DNA of 64,000 nucleotides from NCBI RefSeq assembly GCF_017742995.1, contig NZ_CP072425.1, forward strand, positions 2,480,001 through 2,544,000. The letters are read 5' to 3'. The first letter of the stretch is position 1. Each line of letters opens with the position of its first letter. A model generated the notes under the pieces. The model saw only the letters and a program-made list of their open reading frames with translations, ran no database searches and was not told where the DNA came from. Below, piece after piece: positions 23,862 to 31,975 of the stretch. A program made the translations under genes and the position numbers. The stretch comes from Pseudoalteromonas viridis (GTDB taxonomy: Bacteria; Pseudomonadota; Gammaproteobacteria; Enterobacterales; Alteromonadaceae).

Positions 23862-25271
23862 ATGTCTAAATTTCTACACGGTGTAGAAGTCATCGAGGCG
23901 CAAACTGGCACGCGCCCTATTAAAACGGTTAAAAGTGCGGTTATTGGTCTGATTGGTACGGCCCCTTTTGCTGACGAAAAGGCGTTTCCGCTTAATACAC
24001 CTGTGTTAGTGGCAGGCAAGCGTACGGATGCGGTTAAACTGGTTGACACAACCAATGCGGATTATCAGGCAAAACTGGCGGCAGCAAAAACGGTTGCAGG
24101 CAACGCGGCGAAAGCAGAAACCAGTGCGCAATATCTGGCAGCTGTGGAAGCGTTTAAAGCGGCTAACGATAAAGCGGCAGACTACGAGCTCACTGCGGAA
24201 GAAAAAGCGACTATTCAGGCTGATGTAGAAGCCAAAGCCAAAGCAGCGGTCACGGATATTTCTGATTCGCTAAAGGGCACTTTGGTACGTGCCATTGATG
24301 GCATCTTCGACCAGGCTGGTGCCGCGGTTGTTGTTGTACGTGTTGCCGACCATGCCGACGAAGCTGAAGTGATTAAAAATATGCAGGCAGGCACCACAGC
24401 AAAAGGCGGCTACAAAGGCGTATCGGCGTTCTTGGCAGCGGAATCTGAGCTGGGCATGACGCCACGTATTCTTATTGCACCTGAATACACCCATCAGTTT
24501 GACAAAACTACAGGTGAAATGAATGCCGTTGTGTCTGACCTGATTGGTGTTGCTGAACGACTGCGTGCAGTGATCATCGCCGACGGTCCAAATGAGAAAG
24601 AAAGCTCTGCGGATGCCACAGCGATTAAGTACCGTCAGACTATTGGCTCACGTCGTGTGTATGTGGTTGACCCACATGTACGTGTATTCCGCGATGGTGA
24701 ATCTGTTGATGAGCCAGCCAGTGCTCGTGTTGCCGGTATGATTGCCAAATCAGACAACGACCGTGGCTTCTGGTGGAGCCCAAGTAATACCGCAATGAAT
24801 GGTATTGTTGGTACTGCACGCCCGGTGGACTTCCAGTTAGGTGATGCAAACGCACGTGCTAACCACCTGAATGAAAACGAAGTCGCGACCATTATCCGCC
24901 AAAATGGCTTTAAGCTTTGGGGCAACCGTACGTGTTCTGGCGACCCGAAATGGGCCTTCCTGTCCGTGGTTCGTACCGCAGACATGATCAATGACTCACT
25001 ACTGCGTGCCCATATGTGGGCGGTTGACCGTAACATCACCAAAACTTATATCGAAGATGTCAAACAGAGCGTGCAGTCTTATCTGGACAGCCTTAAAGCA
25101 CAAGGTGCAATCCTGGGCGGCGAAATCTGGGCAGATGAAGAGCTGAATACGCCGGAAAACATCCAGGCTGGCAAGGTTTACTTCAGCTTTGACTTTACGC
25201 CGCCAACACCGGCTGAGCACATCACCTTCAAGAGCATTCTGACAAATAACTACCTAGAGGAAATCGTATAA
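23862..25271 (+). CDS. Contractile tail sheath protein FI
   Basis: 469 residues. N-terminus HGVEVIEAQTGTRPIKTVKS and C-terminus VYFSFDFTPPTPAEHITFKS, LTNNYLEEIV are those of P2 FI-type sheaths, which contract to drive the tube. P2 FI has 396 residues; the excess is mostly one Ala/Lys/Glu-rich helical insertion (about residues 65-130, with TVAGNAAKAETSAQYLAAVE and ADVEAKAKAAV) after VLVAGKR, likely exposed on the surface. AAAGGAGATATCT precedes the ATG. The stop overlaps the tube start by one base. Confidence 0.95.
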   Translation: MSKFLHGVEVIEAQTGTRPIKTVKSAVIGLIGTAPFADEKAFPLNTPVLVAGKRTDAVKLVDTTNADYQAKLAAAKTVAGNAAKAETSAQYLAAVEAFKAANDKAADYELTAEEKATIQADVEAKAKAAVTDISDSLKGTLVRAIDGIFDQAGAAVVVVRVADHADEAEVIKNMQAGTTAKGGYKGVSAFLAAESELGMTPRILIAPEYTHQFDKTTGEMNAVVSDLIGVAERLRAVIIADGPNEKESSADATAIKYRQTIGSRRVYVVDPHVRVFRDGESVDEPASARVAGMIAKSDNDRGFWWSPSNTAMNGIVGTARPVDFQLGDANARANHLNENEVATIIRQNGFKLWGNRTCSGDPKWAFLSVVRTADMINDSLLRAHMWAVDRNITKTYIEDVKQSVQSYLDSLKAQGAILGGEIWADEELNTPENIQAGKVYFSFDFTPPTPAEHITFKSILTNNYLEEIV

Positions 25272-25780
25272 TGGCAATGTCTCCTAAAATCCTTAAAAAA
25301 TTCAAACTGTTCGTAGACGGCAAAGGCTACCTGGGCATTGCGGACGAAATCCAGCTGCCAAAAGTCACAGTAAAAACCCGTGAAGTGACATCGGGCTTTC
25401 AGGCACCGATTGAGCTGGACGTGGGTCAGCTTGAGAAACTCGAAGGCAGTATCACTTTGCTTGAATACAACGCCGACATGCTCAAGCTGATGGGTGACTG
25501 GAGTGGGGCAACCACGCCATTAACCGCGCGCGGTGCGATTCAGGCACAGGGTCAGCCACCACAGCCTGTGGTTGTGACCCTGGAAGGTTACTTCAAAGAA
25601 GTCGATATGGGTAACTGGAAAGACGGCGAAGAAGCCAAGCTGACGATGCAGTACACAGTGCAGAAGTACAAGCTCGAGATCAACAACGAAGTGATCTACG
25701 AAATTGACCTGTACAACGATGTGCGCAAGATCAATGGCACAGACCAAATGGCGCTGCTACGCGCTGCGATTGGCGCTTAA
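25271..25780 (+). CDS. Tail tube protein FII
   Basis: 169 residues, matching the P2 tube FII size. PKILKKFKLFVDGKGYLGIA, ELDVGQLEKLEGSITLLEY and VTLEGYFKEVDMGNWKDGEE are typical of the hexameric ring protein that stacks inside the sheath. Translationally linked to the sheath by the TAATG overlap. No unusual features. Confidence 0.93.
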   Translation: MAMSPKILKKFKLFVDGKGYLGIADEIQLPKVTVKTREVTSGFQAPIELDVGQLEKLEGSITLLEYNADMLKLMGDWSGATTPLTARGAIQAQGQPPQPVVVTLEGYFKEVDMGNWKDGEEAKLTMQYTVQKYKLEINNEVIYEIDLYNDVRKINGTDQMALLRAAIGA

Positions 25781-25877
25781 TTCGCGCGCTTGCCTTGATT
25801 TGGTGGGCACGTCTTACTGGTTTAACCCCTAAGGCGGCCCACCTACGCACTGAGAAAATAATAATAGGAGCAAAAGC

Positions 25878-26135
25878 ATGAAAGAAATCATTACCCTGGC
25901 ATTTCCAGTGACGGTCGACGGGCATGAGTATGCCGAATTAACAATGAGACGACCAAAAGTACGAGACCGGTTAATGGTGGACAAGGCTGATATCAGCGAG
26001 TCGGAAAGTGAAATTCGCTACTTCTCTAATTTGTGCGAAGTCTCGCCGGATATCATCGAAGAGCTTGACTGGAGCGACTTTGTGAAGCTTAGAGAAACCT
26101 TACAGGCTTTTCTCGTATCCCGCCCAGGCGCTTAA
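25878..26135 (+). CDS. Tail assembly chaperone E (gpE-like)
   Basis: 85 residues. FPVTVDGHEYAELTMRRPKV and IEELDWSDFVKLRETLQAFL belong to the small phage tail assembly chaperone family encoded between tube and tape measure. Near its end the -1 frame is open from 26093 and leads into the next short frame, as in P2 E+E' where a minor frameshifted product is made. AGGAGCAAAAGC precedes the ATG. Confidence 0.8.
   Translation: MKEIITLAFPVTVDGHEYAELTMRRPKVRDRLMVDKADISESESEIRYFSNLCEVSPDIIEELDWSDFVKLRETLQAFLVSRPGA
26106..26112 (+). other. Candidate -1 frameshift site in gene E
   Basis: The sequence is GCTTTTC, read in frame zero as GCT TTT C. The Phe tRNA on TTT (26109-26111) can slip back one base and still pair perfectly with TTT at 26108-26110, moving into the open frame that encodes E'. 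It is not the classic double-slip heptamer, so efficiency may be low. It is the best T-run in the overlap of the two frames (26093-26135). Confidence 0.5.
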
Positions 26136-26140
26136 GAGCC

Positions 26141-26266
26141 ATGGTGATCGCCCTAGCCAAATACACCGGCTGGGGCCTGGCCGAACTCAATGCATTGACC
26201 GAGGTTGAATTAATCGACTGGTTCAATGCAGCGGTTGACTACAAAGAGGCAACCTCAGCGTCCTGA
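26141..26266 (+). CDS. GpE' extension (tail assembly chaperone, -1 frame)
   Basis: 41 codons if read from the ATG at 26141, but no ribosome site precedes it; it is most likely made as a C-terminal extension of E after a -1 shift. YTGWGLAELNALTEVELIDW matches the GpE family pattern (a W, then M/L-x-x-x-E-L-x-x-W-R/F). Product through the shift would be about 129 residues. This pair normally coats the tape measure during tail assembly. Confidence 0.65.
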   Translation: MVIALAKYTGWGLAELNALTEVELIDWFNAAVDYKEATSAS

Positions 26267-26288
26267 TCCGGTGCGGGTCATATCTCTG

Positions 26289-26369
26289 CAAACATGCGCT
26301 TTTGCGCATGTTTGTAGTTTCCATTACGGGCATTGCTCAGTGGCTTTTTGCAGGCTGCTTAGCAATGCC
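26289..26369 (+). promoter_or_regulatory. Two strong hairpins in the tape-measure leader
   Basis: The 166-bp gap between E' and the tape measure holds two hairpins. The first has perfect 11-bp arms CAAACATGCGC and GCGCATGTTTG around TTTT (26289-26314). The second has 9-bp arms GGCATTGCT and AGCAATGCC (26329-26369). Neither is followed by a T-run, so they are more likely RNA-stability or translation-control structures than terminators. Confidence 0.5.
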
Positions 26370-26432
26370 AATCACACACTAAATCGTCCTTCACTCTCTG
26401 GTATCACTTCTTAACGCTTTTCAGGTAAATCT

Positions 26433-29400
26433 ATGAAACAAGGAACTGTCGAACATCTTCGTGCTCCTGGCGGAGCCAAAAATAAAGTTAAACATCGCCT
26501 GGCGCAGAGCAACGGCGTGGACCAGCGGCTGGCAAAACTTGGCCGGGCACTGCAGGCTTTGCAGCTGCAAAGTGAGGCAAGTGCCATGTCCATCGGGCAA
26601 TTGCTCGCACAACTGCAGGCGCTGTCGTTATTAGCACCTCAAAGTGGCGATTTGCAAAAACGTCTGCAATCTGTACTGGCACAACCGGGACCATCGGCGC
26701 AGCCTGCTTCAGGCCAAGGCGCTGTCAGTCTGAGCGTCGATAATCCGGCTTCTTCTGAGGTGTCAGACGCTTTGCTGGCGTCTTTGGATAACCTGGGCGG
26801 TGTGATTGCGCACCTCGCAGCTCAAAATGAACAAGCACCTCAGCCTGGCGAAGTCAGCCAGATAGCAACCACAACGGCGCCAGGTTTTGCGCCGGTAAAC
26901 GCACCCGGGCAACGACCGGAGGCGCTTGAACTCAATACGTCCGCAGGCAGTGATGTATTGGCGACAGCGACTGTTGAGAGCTCAGTGGATGTATCCGCTG
27001 TGACTGCGTTGTCTCAGTCTGTGAATGCTGATCTGGACAGTCTGACTACTTTGGTGCCTGAAGTGGCACGTGCACTGGATCTGGGCCAGAGCGTAGCGGC
27101 GTTTCAATCCGCAGTACCGGTATTGCAAAATCTGGACCTCAAGGCGTTGCTCGAAGGTGACCTGAGTGGACTCAAAGCGGCTTTACCTGCGTTGATTGAC
27201 GCCGTCGATTTGCCTCAGCTACAGCAGGCATTGGCTTCAGAACTCCCCGCACTGGCGCAATTAGATTTGTCAGGTGCATTGTGCGGTGATGTACAGGCTT
27301 TAGCATCAGAGCTGCCAAAAATGCTCAGTGCGCTGCAACTGGATGGCGTCTCGGACAGCGTAGCACAAGCCTTACCCGCCCTTGCGCAACTGGACATGCC
27401 GGCGATTGCCAGCGGAGAGTTGGATTCACTGGTTCAGGCTGCACCGCAGCTATTTCAGGCCTTGAACATGTCAGGCGCATCACAGGCGATGGAAAAAGCT
27501 CTGCCGGTGCTCAGTAAACTCAATGCGCCTGCGATCATTGAAGGCGACCTTAGCAGTTTACTGGACGCTGCGCCCGAGGTTTTGCGTGCATTTGAGCTCG
27601 AAGGGGCTGCAGACAAATTGCAGGCCGCCATACCCAGCCTGACCCAGCTTGATCTCAAAGGCATAGCACAGGGCGATGTGTCCACTCTGATGGCAGTCGC
27701 ACCTCAGTTGCTCAGTGCATTGGAGCTGGGAGATGCAGGCACGGCTATGGCTGCCGCGCTACCGGCATTACAAAAATTTGATGTAGACGGATTGCTGGGG
27801 GGGGATCTGACTTCTCTGGCTGAAGCCGGTCCGGATCTGCTCAATGCTCTGGGCATGGAAGAGGCGGCAGCCCTGCTACAACAACACGCTGGCATCGTGC
27901 AAAAGCTCGACATCCAGGGTGTGATGAGCGGCGATCTGGCCTCGCTGGGAGAGGTTGCCCCTGCGATATTTGATGCACTGGACATGCCCGGCGCATCGGC
28001 AGCAATGCAAAAGGCCATGCCGGTGCTGAGTAAGCTCAATGCTCCGGCGATTATGGAGGGCGATCTCAGCAGCTTACTGGATGCTGCGCCCGAAGTATTG
28101 CGCGCGTTTGAGCTGGACGGCGCCGCGGATAAGTTGCAAACCGCCATTCCCGGGCTGGCCAAGCTTGATCTGAAAAGCATAGTTCAGGGGGATGTTTCCA
28201 GCCTGATGAATGCCGCTCCGGACTTGCTCAAAGCACTGGAGCTGGGCGACGCAGGCGCTTTACTAGAGTCCGCTTTACCAGCGCTACAGAAATTCGATGT
28301 GGACGGGCTTTTGAGCGGCGATCTGTCTTCTTTGAGCGAAGCCGGCCCTGAGCTGCTGAGCGCTTTTGGTATGGATGATGCTGCCTCGTTGCTGCAACAA
28401 CATGCCGGGGTGTTCCAGAAGCTTGATGTAAAAGGCGTACTGGATGGCGACTTGTCGTCGCTGGTGTCTGCTGCACCGGATCTGCTCAATGCGTTTGGCA
28501 TGGACGGCGCGGCCTCATTGTTGGCGCAACATGAAGGGGCGCTGAGCAAGCTGGACTTTAAAGGACTGATGAACGGCGATTTGTCGTCTCTGGGCGACGC
28601 TGCATCTGAGTTTTTGACCGGTTCAGGGCTATTTGGCGATCCCGAAGGAAATGCCGAAGCTTCCAGTGTTTTCGATGACCTTGACGGACACTTGGCAGAC
28701 GAGCCTGAAGAAAAGAAAAAGCCAGGCAAGCGCAAAAACAAAGGCAAATCTAAGGGTAAGTCGGGTTCTAAACGAGGGCGTAACAAAGGAAAACGCCAGG
28801 GCCAGGCAGGCTCTGAGCCTGAGCAAAACAGCAACAGGAAGTATAAACATAAGCCGGCAACTCAGGGCAATGCTATTCGCATGCTCGACAGTGGCAGGCA
28901 GCTGCCGAATGCGACATCAAAGTCGATTGCGGTGCAGGCTGCGGCAAATGATGCGAAAGCTGGCAAGCTGGGGGAATTTGCAGGGAAAAAAGGCGGGTTA
29001 CTTGGTCGTCTGCCCGGAGCCAAAATGCTTGGTAAGCTGGCAGCCCCTTTGAGTGCTGTGATGGGCGCGGTGGATGTGGCGACGACCTTGTCAGATGACA
29101 CCTTGAGTGCTGAGCAGAAAACGCAGCAGGTTGGCAGTGCCGTCGGCGGTGCGGGCGGTGCCTGGGCAGGTGCGGCAGCAGGTGCTGCCATTGGCTCGGT
29201 GATCCCGGGTATTGGCACTGCCATTGGTGGCCTGGTCGGAGGCGCGCTGGGCGCGATGGGGGGCGAGTCTGTTGGCGGCTGGCTGGGCGAAAAGCTCGGA
29301 GGCTGGTTTGCTGATGATGAACCTGCCCAATCTCAAACGACACCAGACACAGGAGGTAATGCCGGGACAGCTCTCGTTCAGACAAATGATATCGTTGCGC

Positions 29401-30104
29401 CCGGCACAGCTCCACAAAGTGGCGATGGTAATAATGTATTGGGTCTGGCCGAAGGCTTTATCAAAAACCAGTTTATCAATCCGTTTAATCTGGCCGCAGG
29501 CACCGCATCCGCGTTGGCTGAAGTCACCGGAAATGACAAGAGTCGCGCACACAAAGTGGCCAAAGTTGGCAACTTTGTTGGCGATGCGCTGAACTATCAC
29601 ACCGTATGGCAGGCCGCCAACGATGAGTCTTTGAGTGGCTCGCAAAAAGCCGGAGTGATTGGCGGCACGCTCGGCGGCATGTTCTCAGCCAAAGCAGTCA
29701 CTGGGCTGCTGCAAAAAAGCAAAAGCCCCTGGCTAAAAATGGCGGCACCATTGGCCGGGTTTATCACCAACGCAGCGGTGGGGTCGCACATTAGCAGCTG
29801 GTTTAGTGATGACACATCAGCCAGCACCAGCGATGCGCTTGCTGACAAGGCTCATATTGCTGGTTCGCCAGAGTCTTTGTCGGCTTCGCCGGACATTGCA
29901 TCATCATCCGCAGAGCCGGTGTCGGCAAAAAGTACCACAGCGTATCAGGGTGCGCAGGTAACGGTAAACGCCAATATCACAGTCAATGCGCGTAGTGGTG
30001 AACAGGCTCAGGATATTGCCATTCAGGTTAAGCAGATCCTTGAGGAGCAGCAACAGCAGGCCATTCGGGACATGAATGCGCGCTATTTTAATCAGGTGGC
30101 TTGA
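26433..30104 (+). CDS. Tail tape measure protein with 43-residue repeats (gpT position)
   Basis: 1223 residues, against 815 for P2 gpT. It sets tail length and is expelled through the tube. Order: charged helical N-terminus (1-80); Ser/Thr/Pro-rich linker (80-200); eleven full 43-residue repeats (234-706) of the type L-D-x...GDLSSL..AAP.LL.AL...GAA..L...P.L.K plus partial units at both ends; an acidic then strongly basic linker (about 740-812; EEKKKPGKRKNKGKSKGKSG and following); Ala/Gly-rich hydrophobic segments (about 900-955, IGTAIGGLVGGALGAMGG, and near 1075-1125); and a helical end with a Gln run. The weak ATG context (TTTTCAGGTAAATCT) follows a structured leader. The call rests on position between E/E' and U, length and hydrophobic C-terminus. 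Confidence 0.82.
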   Translation: MKQGTVEHLRAPGGAKNKVKHRLAQSNGVDQRLAKLGRALQALQLQSEASAMSIGQLLAQLQALSLLAPQSGDLQKRLQSVLAQPGPSAQPASGQGAVSLSVDNPASSEVSDALLASLDNLGGVIAHLAAQNEQAPQPGEVSQIATTTAPGFAPVNAPGQRPEALELNTSAGSDVLATATVESSVDVSAVTALSQSVNADLDSLTTLVPEVARALDLGQSVAAFQSAVPVLQNLDLKALLEGDLSGLKAALPALIDAVDLPQLQQALASELPALAQLDLSGALCGDVQALASELPKMLSALQLDGVSDSVAQALPALAQLDMPAIASGELDSLVQAAPQLFQALNMSGASQAMEKALPVLSKLNAPAIIEGDLSSLLDAAPEVLRAFELEGAADKLQAAIPSLTQLDLKGIAQGDVSTLMAVAPQLLSALELGDAGTAMAAALPALQKFDVDGLLGGDLTSLAEAGPDLLNALGMEEAAALLQQHAGIVQKLDIQGVMSGDLASLGEVAPAIFDALDMPGASAAMQKAMPVLSKLNAPAIMEGDLSSLLDAAPEVLRAFELDGAADKLQTAIPGLAKLDLKSIVQGDVSSLMNAAPDLLKALELGDAGALLESALPALQKFDVDGLLSGDLSSLSEAGPELLSAFGMDDAASLLQQHAGVFQKLDVKGVLDGDLSSLVSAAPDLLNAFGMDGAASLLAQHEGALSKLDFKGLMNGDLSSLGDAASEFLTGSGLFGDPEGNAEASSVFDDLDGHLADEPEEKKKPGKRKNKGKSKGKSGSKRGRNKGKRQGQAGSEPEQNSNRKYKHKPATQGNAIRMLDSGRQLPNATSKSIAVQAAANDAKAGKLGEFAGKKGGLLGRLPGAKMLGKLAAPLSAVMGAVDVATTLSDDTLSAEQKTQQVGSAVGGAGGAWAGAAAGAAIGSVIPGIGTAIGGLVGGALGAMGGESVGGWLGEKLGGWFADDEPAQSQTTPDTGGNAGTALVQTNDIVAPGTAPQSGDGNNVLGLAEGFIKNQFINPFNLAAGTASALAEVTGNDKSRAHKVAKVGNFVGDALNYHTVWQAANDESLSGSQKAGVIGGTLGGMFSAKAVTGLLQKSKSPWLKMAAPLAGFITNAAVGSHISSWFSDDTSASTSDALADKAHIAGSPESLSASPDIASSSAEPVSAKSTTAYQGAQVTVNANITVNARSGEQAQDIAIQVKQILEEQQQQAIRDMNARYFNQVA
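27132..28550 (+). repeat. Eleven 129-bp in-frame repeats in the tape measure gene
   Basis: Eleven units of exactly 43 codons (11 x 129 = 1419 bp), with a partial unit before and after. Units 3-6 and 7-10 form a second-order repeat of 172 codons: for example unit 4 and unit 8 share nearly the whole protein sequence (LNAPAI-EGDLSSLLDAAPEV) but differ at many third codon positions. So the duplication is old and has been kept by selection on protein sequence. Confidence 0.88.
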
Positions 30105-30131
30105 GCCCACATTTCATAATTCAGGTGAACA

Positions 30132-30587
30132 ATGAGCAATACTAATCATGCCAGACATATGATGCAGCTGGGCAACTATAAGTTTTCGGTCAGTACAGCG
30201 GCATTTAACAAGCTTAAATACGACACTCAGTATCGCTGGAAGTCGCTAGATGCGCCAACCAATAAAAACAGCCCCCTCATGCAGTTTATCGGGGTGGGTG
30301 AACAAACCCTGGACCTTGAAGGTACTATCTTTCCGCAGATCGTCGAAAACGGCCTAAAACAGCTCGACTATATGCGCAAAGAAGCAGCAAAGGGCCAGCC
30401 TCTGACCCTGGGCTATGTCGAAGAAAGTGGTAAAACGAATCCCAGTGTGGGCCGGGTGTTGGGTAAATGGGTGATCAGCAGTATCAGTGAAACCCGCACC
30501 TTGTTTTTTAACGATGGTATTCCCAGAGAGATCCAGTTTTCAATGCGCTTAAGCCGATATCAGGCGGCACTCAAGGAACCCGAATAA
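30132..30587 (+). CDS. Tail protein U (P2 gpU-like)
   Basis: 151 residues. MMQLGNYKFSVSTAAFNKLK, then GVGEQTLDLEGTIFPQ and TLFFNDGIPREIQFSMRL are hallmarks of the gpU family. In P2-type tails it acts at the baseplate/hub end with X and D. The ATG at 30132 is preceded by a weak CAGGTG. It follows the tape measure as in P2. Confidence 0.9.
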   Translation: MSNTNHARHMMQLGNYKFSVSTAAFNKLKYDTQYRWKSLDAPTNKNSPLMQFIGVGEQTLDLEGTIFPQIVENGLKQLDYMRKEAAKGQPLTLGYVEESGKTNPSVGRVLGKWVISSISETRTLFFNDGIPREIQFSMRLSRYQAALKEPE

Positions 30588-30596
30588 GGAGACGTT

Positions 30597-30809
30597 ATGA
30601 AAGGAGTAAGTTACGTTACGCGTGATGGCGATTGTTTGGATCTGATCTGCTATCGCCATTACGGGAATAGCTCAGGTACGGTGGAAAAAGTACTGGGAGC
30701 CAACAGCGGTCTGGCCGGGCTGGGCGCTATCTATCCTGCAGGCATTGAAATTTTTCTGCCTGAGTTGCCCAAGCCTAAGACCAAGCATGTGATCAATATC
30801 TGGGATTAG
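30597..30809 (+). CDS. Tail protein X (LysM-like, P2 gpX)
   Basis: 70 residues. YVTRDGDCLDLICYRHYG is the start of the gpX LysM-like fold and ANSGLAGLGAIYPAGIEIFL its second half. It joins hub and tube initiator in P2-type baseplates. AAGGAGACGTT precedes the ATG, 9 bp after U. It lies 2 bp before D. Confidence 0.9.
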   Translation: MKGVSYVTRDGDCLDLICYRHYGNSSGTVEKVLGANSGLAGLGAIYPAGIEIFLPELPKPKTKHVINIWD

Positions 30810-30811
30810 TT

Positions 30812-31822
30812 ATGAATCAGCAACCCTATTTTTCTATCAAAGCGAATGGCAATGAAGTCACCAAGCGTCTCAAAGATCGGATCGTTGAGGTCAGTGTTAC
30901 ACAGCGAACCGGGTTACTGAGTGATGTGTGCAAGGTGCGGTTTGACAACCTGGAGGAGCTGCCAATTCAGCTCCCGGAGCCGGGTAATGTGCTGGAAATC
31001 GCAATGGGGTACAAAGATGGTACACCAGACACCCATGCTGCACTCACGCCGGTGGGCAAGTTTGATGTGGGGGCGTACGAACTCACAGGTCCTGCCAGAG
31101 CACTGACTTTGTATGGCAATAGCATTATGTGGGATGCCGATTTTAAGTCGCCCCGATTTCGCTCCTGGCCACCACAAGGGGATGAAACGCCTGTCACATT
31201 AGGTGATTTGGTGGCGCAAATTGCTTCAGAATATGGCTTGCAAAGTGGGGTTAGCGAGGCGTTGAGCAGTATTACCTTGCCACATCTGGAGCAAAGCGAA
31301 AGCGACATGCAGCTGCTCACGCGTCTTGCTTTGCGTTACGACGCCGTAATGAAGGTGGCGGCCGGTAAACTGCTGTTTGTTGCCAAAGGAAGCGGGCAGT
31401 CATTGTCCGGGCAAACGGTGACCTCGGCTACGTTGGGTAACCATCAGATAATACACTGGTCCAGAGTAAGTAATCACTACTGCTTGGTGGGGGCCGTACA
31501 AGGTTTTTACCACGATGCAGACCAGGCACAGCGCATGTCGGTTCAGGCGGGCAGTGCTGCGCCCACAATTAAGCTACCTTACCTTTATCCGGATGAAGCC
31601 AGCGCACAAGCGGCTGCCAATAGTCAGCTGATGCGTCTCAAGCGCGCCCATGGCGCGGTTCAGCTCACTGTGCCTGGCAATCCAGAGATTGTTGCCGGGG
31701 CATTAATCTCGGTTGATAACTCAGTGGATCACCTCAAAGGCGACTGGTTTATTACAGAGGTCACCCATCAGCTGACATCAACGGGATACACCAGCATGAT
31801 CACAGCAGAGCAACCTAATTAG
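30812..31822 (+). CDS. Baseplate hub protein D (P2 gpD / gp27-like)
   Basis: 336 residues. FSIKANGNEVTKRLKDRIVE, GKFDVGAYELTGPARALTLY, QSESDMQLLTRLALRYDAVM and LKGDWFITEVTHQLTSTGYT are the late control D / hub family motifs. It forms the trimeric hub that carries spike V. It is the last gene of the tail cluster; no P2 late activator (Ogr) or integrase follows. Confidence 0.92.
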   Translation: MNQQPYFSIKANGNEVTKRLKDRIVEVSVTQRTGLLSDVCKVRFDNLEELPIQLPEPGNVLEIAMGYKDGTPDTHAALTPVGKFDVGAYELTGPARALTLYGNSIMWDADFKSPRFRSWPPQGDETPVTLGDLVAQIASEYGLQSGVSEALSSITLPHLEQSESDMQLLTRLALRYDAVMKVAAGKLLFVAKGSGQSLSGQTVTSATLGNHQIIHWSRVSNHYCLVGAVQGFYHDADQAQRMSVQAGSAAPTIKLPYLYPDEASAQAAANSQLMRLKRAHGAVQLTVPGNPEIVAGALISVDNSVDHLKGDWFITEVTHQLTSTGYTSMITAEQPN

Positions 31823-31877
31823 TCCTGCCATCGCATCGCCCTGATGCGAGTTAGTCCTTTCTCATTGTCCCTTCAAC

Positions 31878-31911
31878 ACACCATTTGGTGTTGTGATATG
31901 CCAAATGGTGT
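31878..31911. repeat. Perfect inverted repeat after the tail cluster
   Basis: Arms ACACCATTTGG and CCAAATGGTGT (11 bp) with a 12-nt spacer, 55 bp after gene D. No T-run follows. It could be an RNA hairpin ending the transcript or a protein-binding palindrome at the cluster boundary. Confidence 0.5.
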
Positions 31912-31924
31912 CCTGTCACATCAA

Positions 31925-31951
31925 CCCGAAAAGGGCTTTGCTTTTTTCGGG
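31925..31951. terminator. Weak candidate terminator after gene D
   Basis: Arms CCCGAAAA and TTTTCGGG with an 11-nt loop; the T-run lies inside the stem. It sits between the tail cluster and the convergent gene at 31976, so it may serve both directions. Confidence 0.4.
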
Positions 31952-31975
31952 CTATCTGAGCATTTTACCTAATAC

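Noticed and set aside
22329..25780. Type VI secretion or eCIS/MAC-type injection system
   Set aside because: Spike, PAAR, gp25, sheath and tube are shared with those systems, but the E/E', tape measure, U, X, D order and the lysozyme and holin-like genes are P2/R-pyocin type, and no ClpV, TssJLM or AAA+ gene is present.
1..31822. Complete prophage
   Set aside because: No capsid, portal, terminase, replication or integrase gene is visible; only lysis and tail genes. The left side is not in the window, so a remnant cannot be fully excluded.
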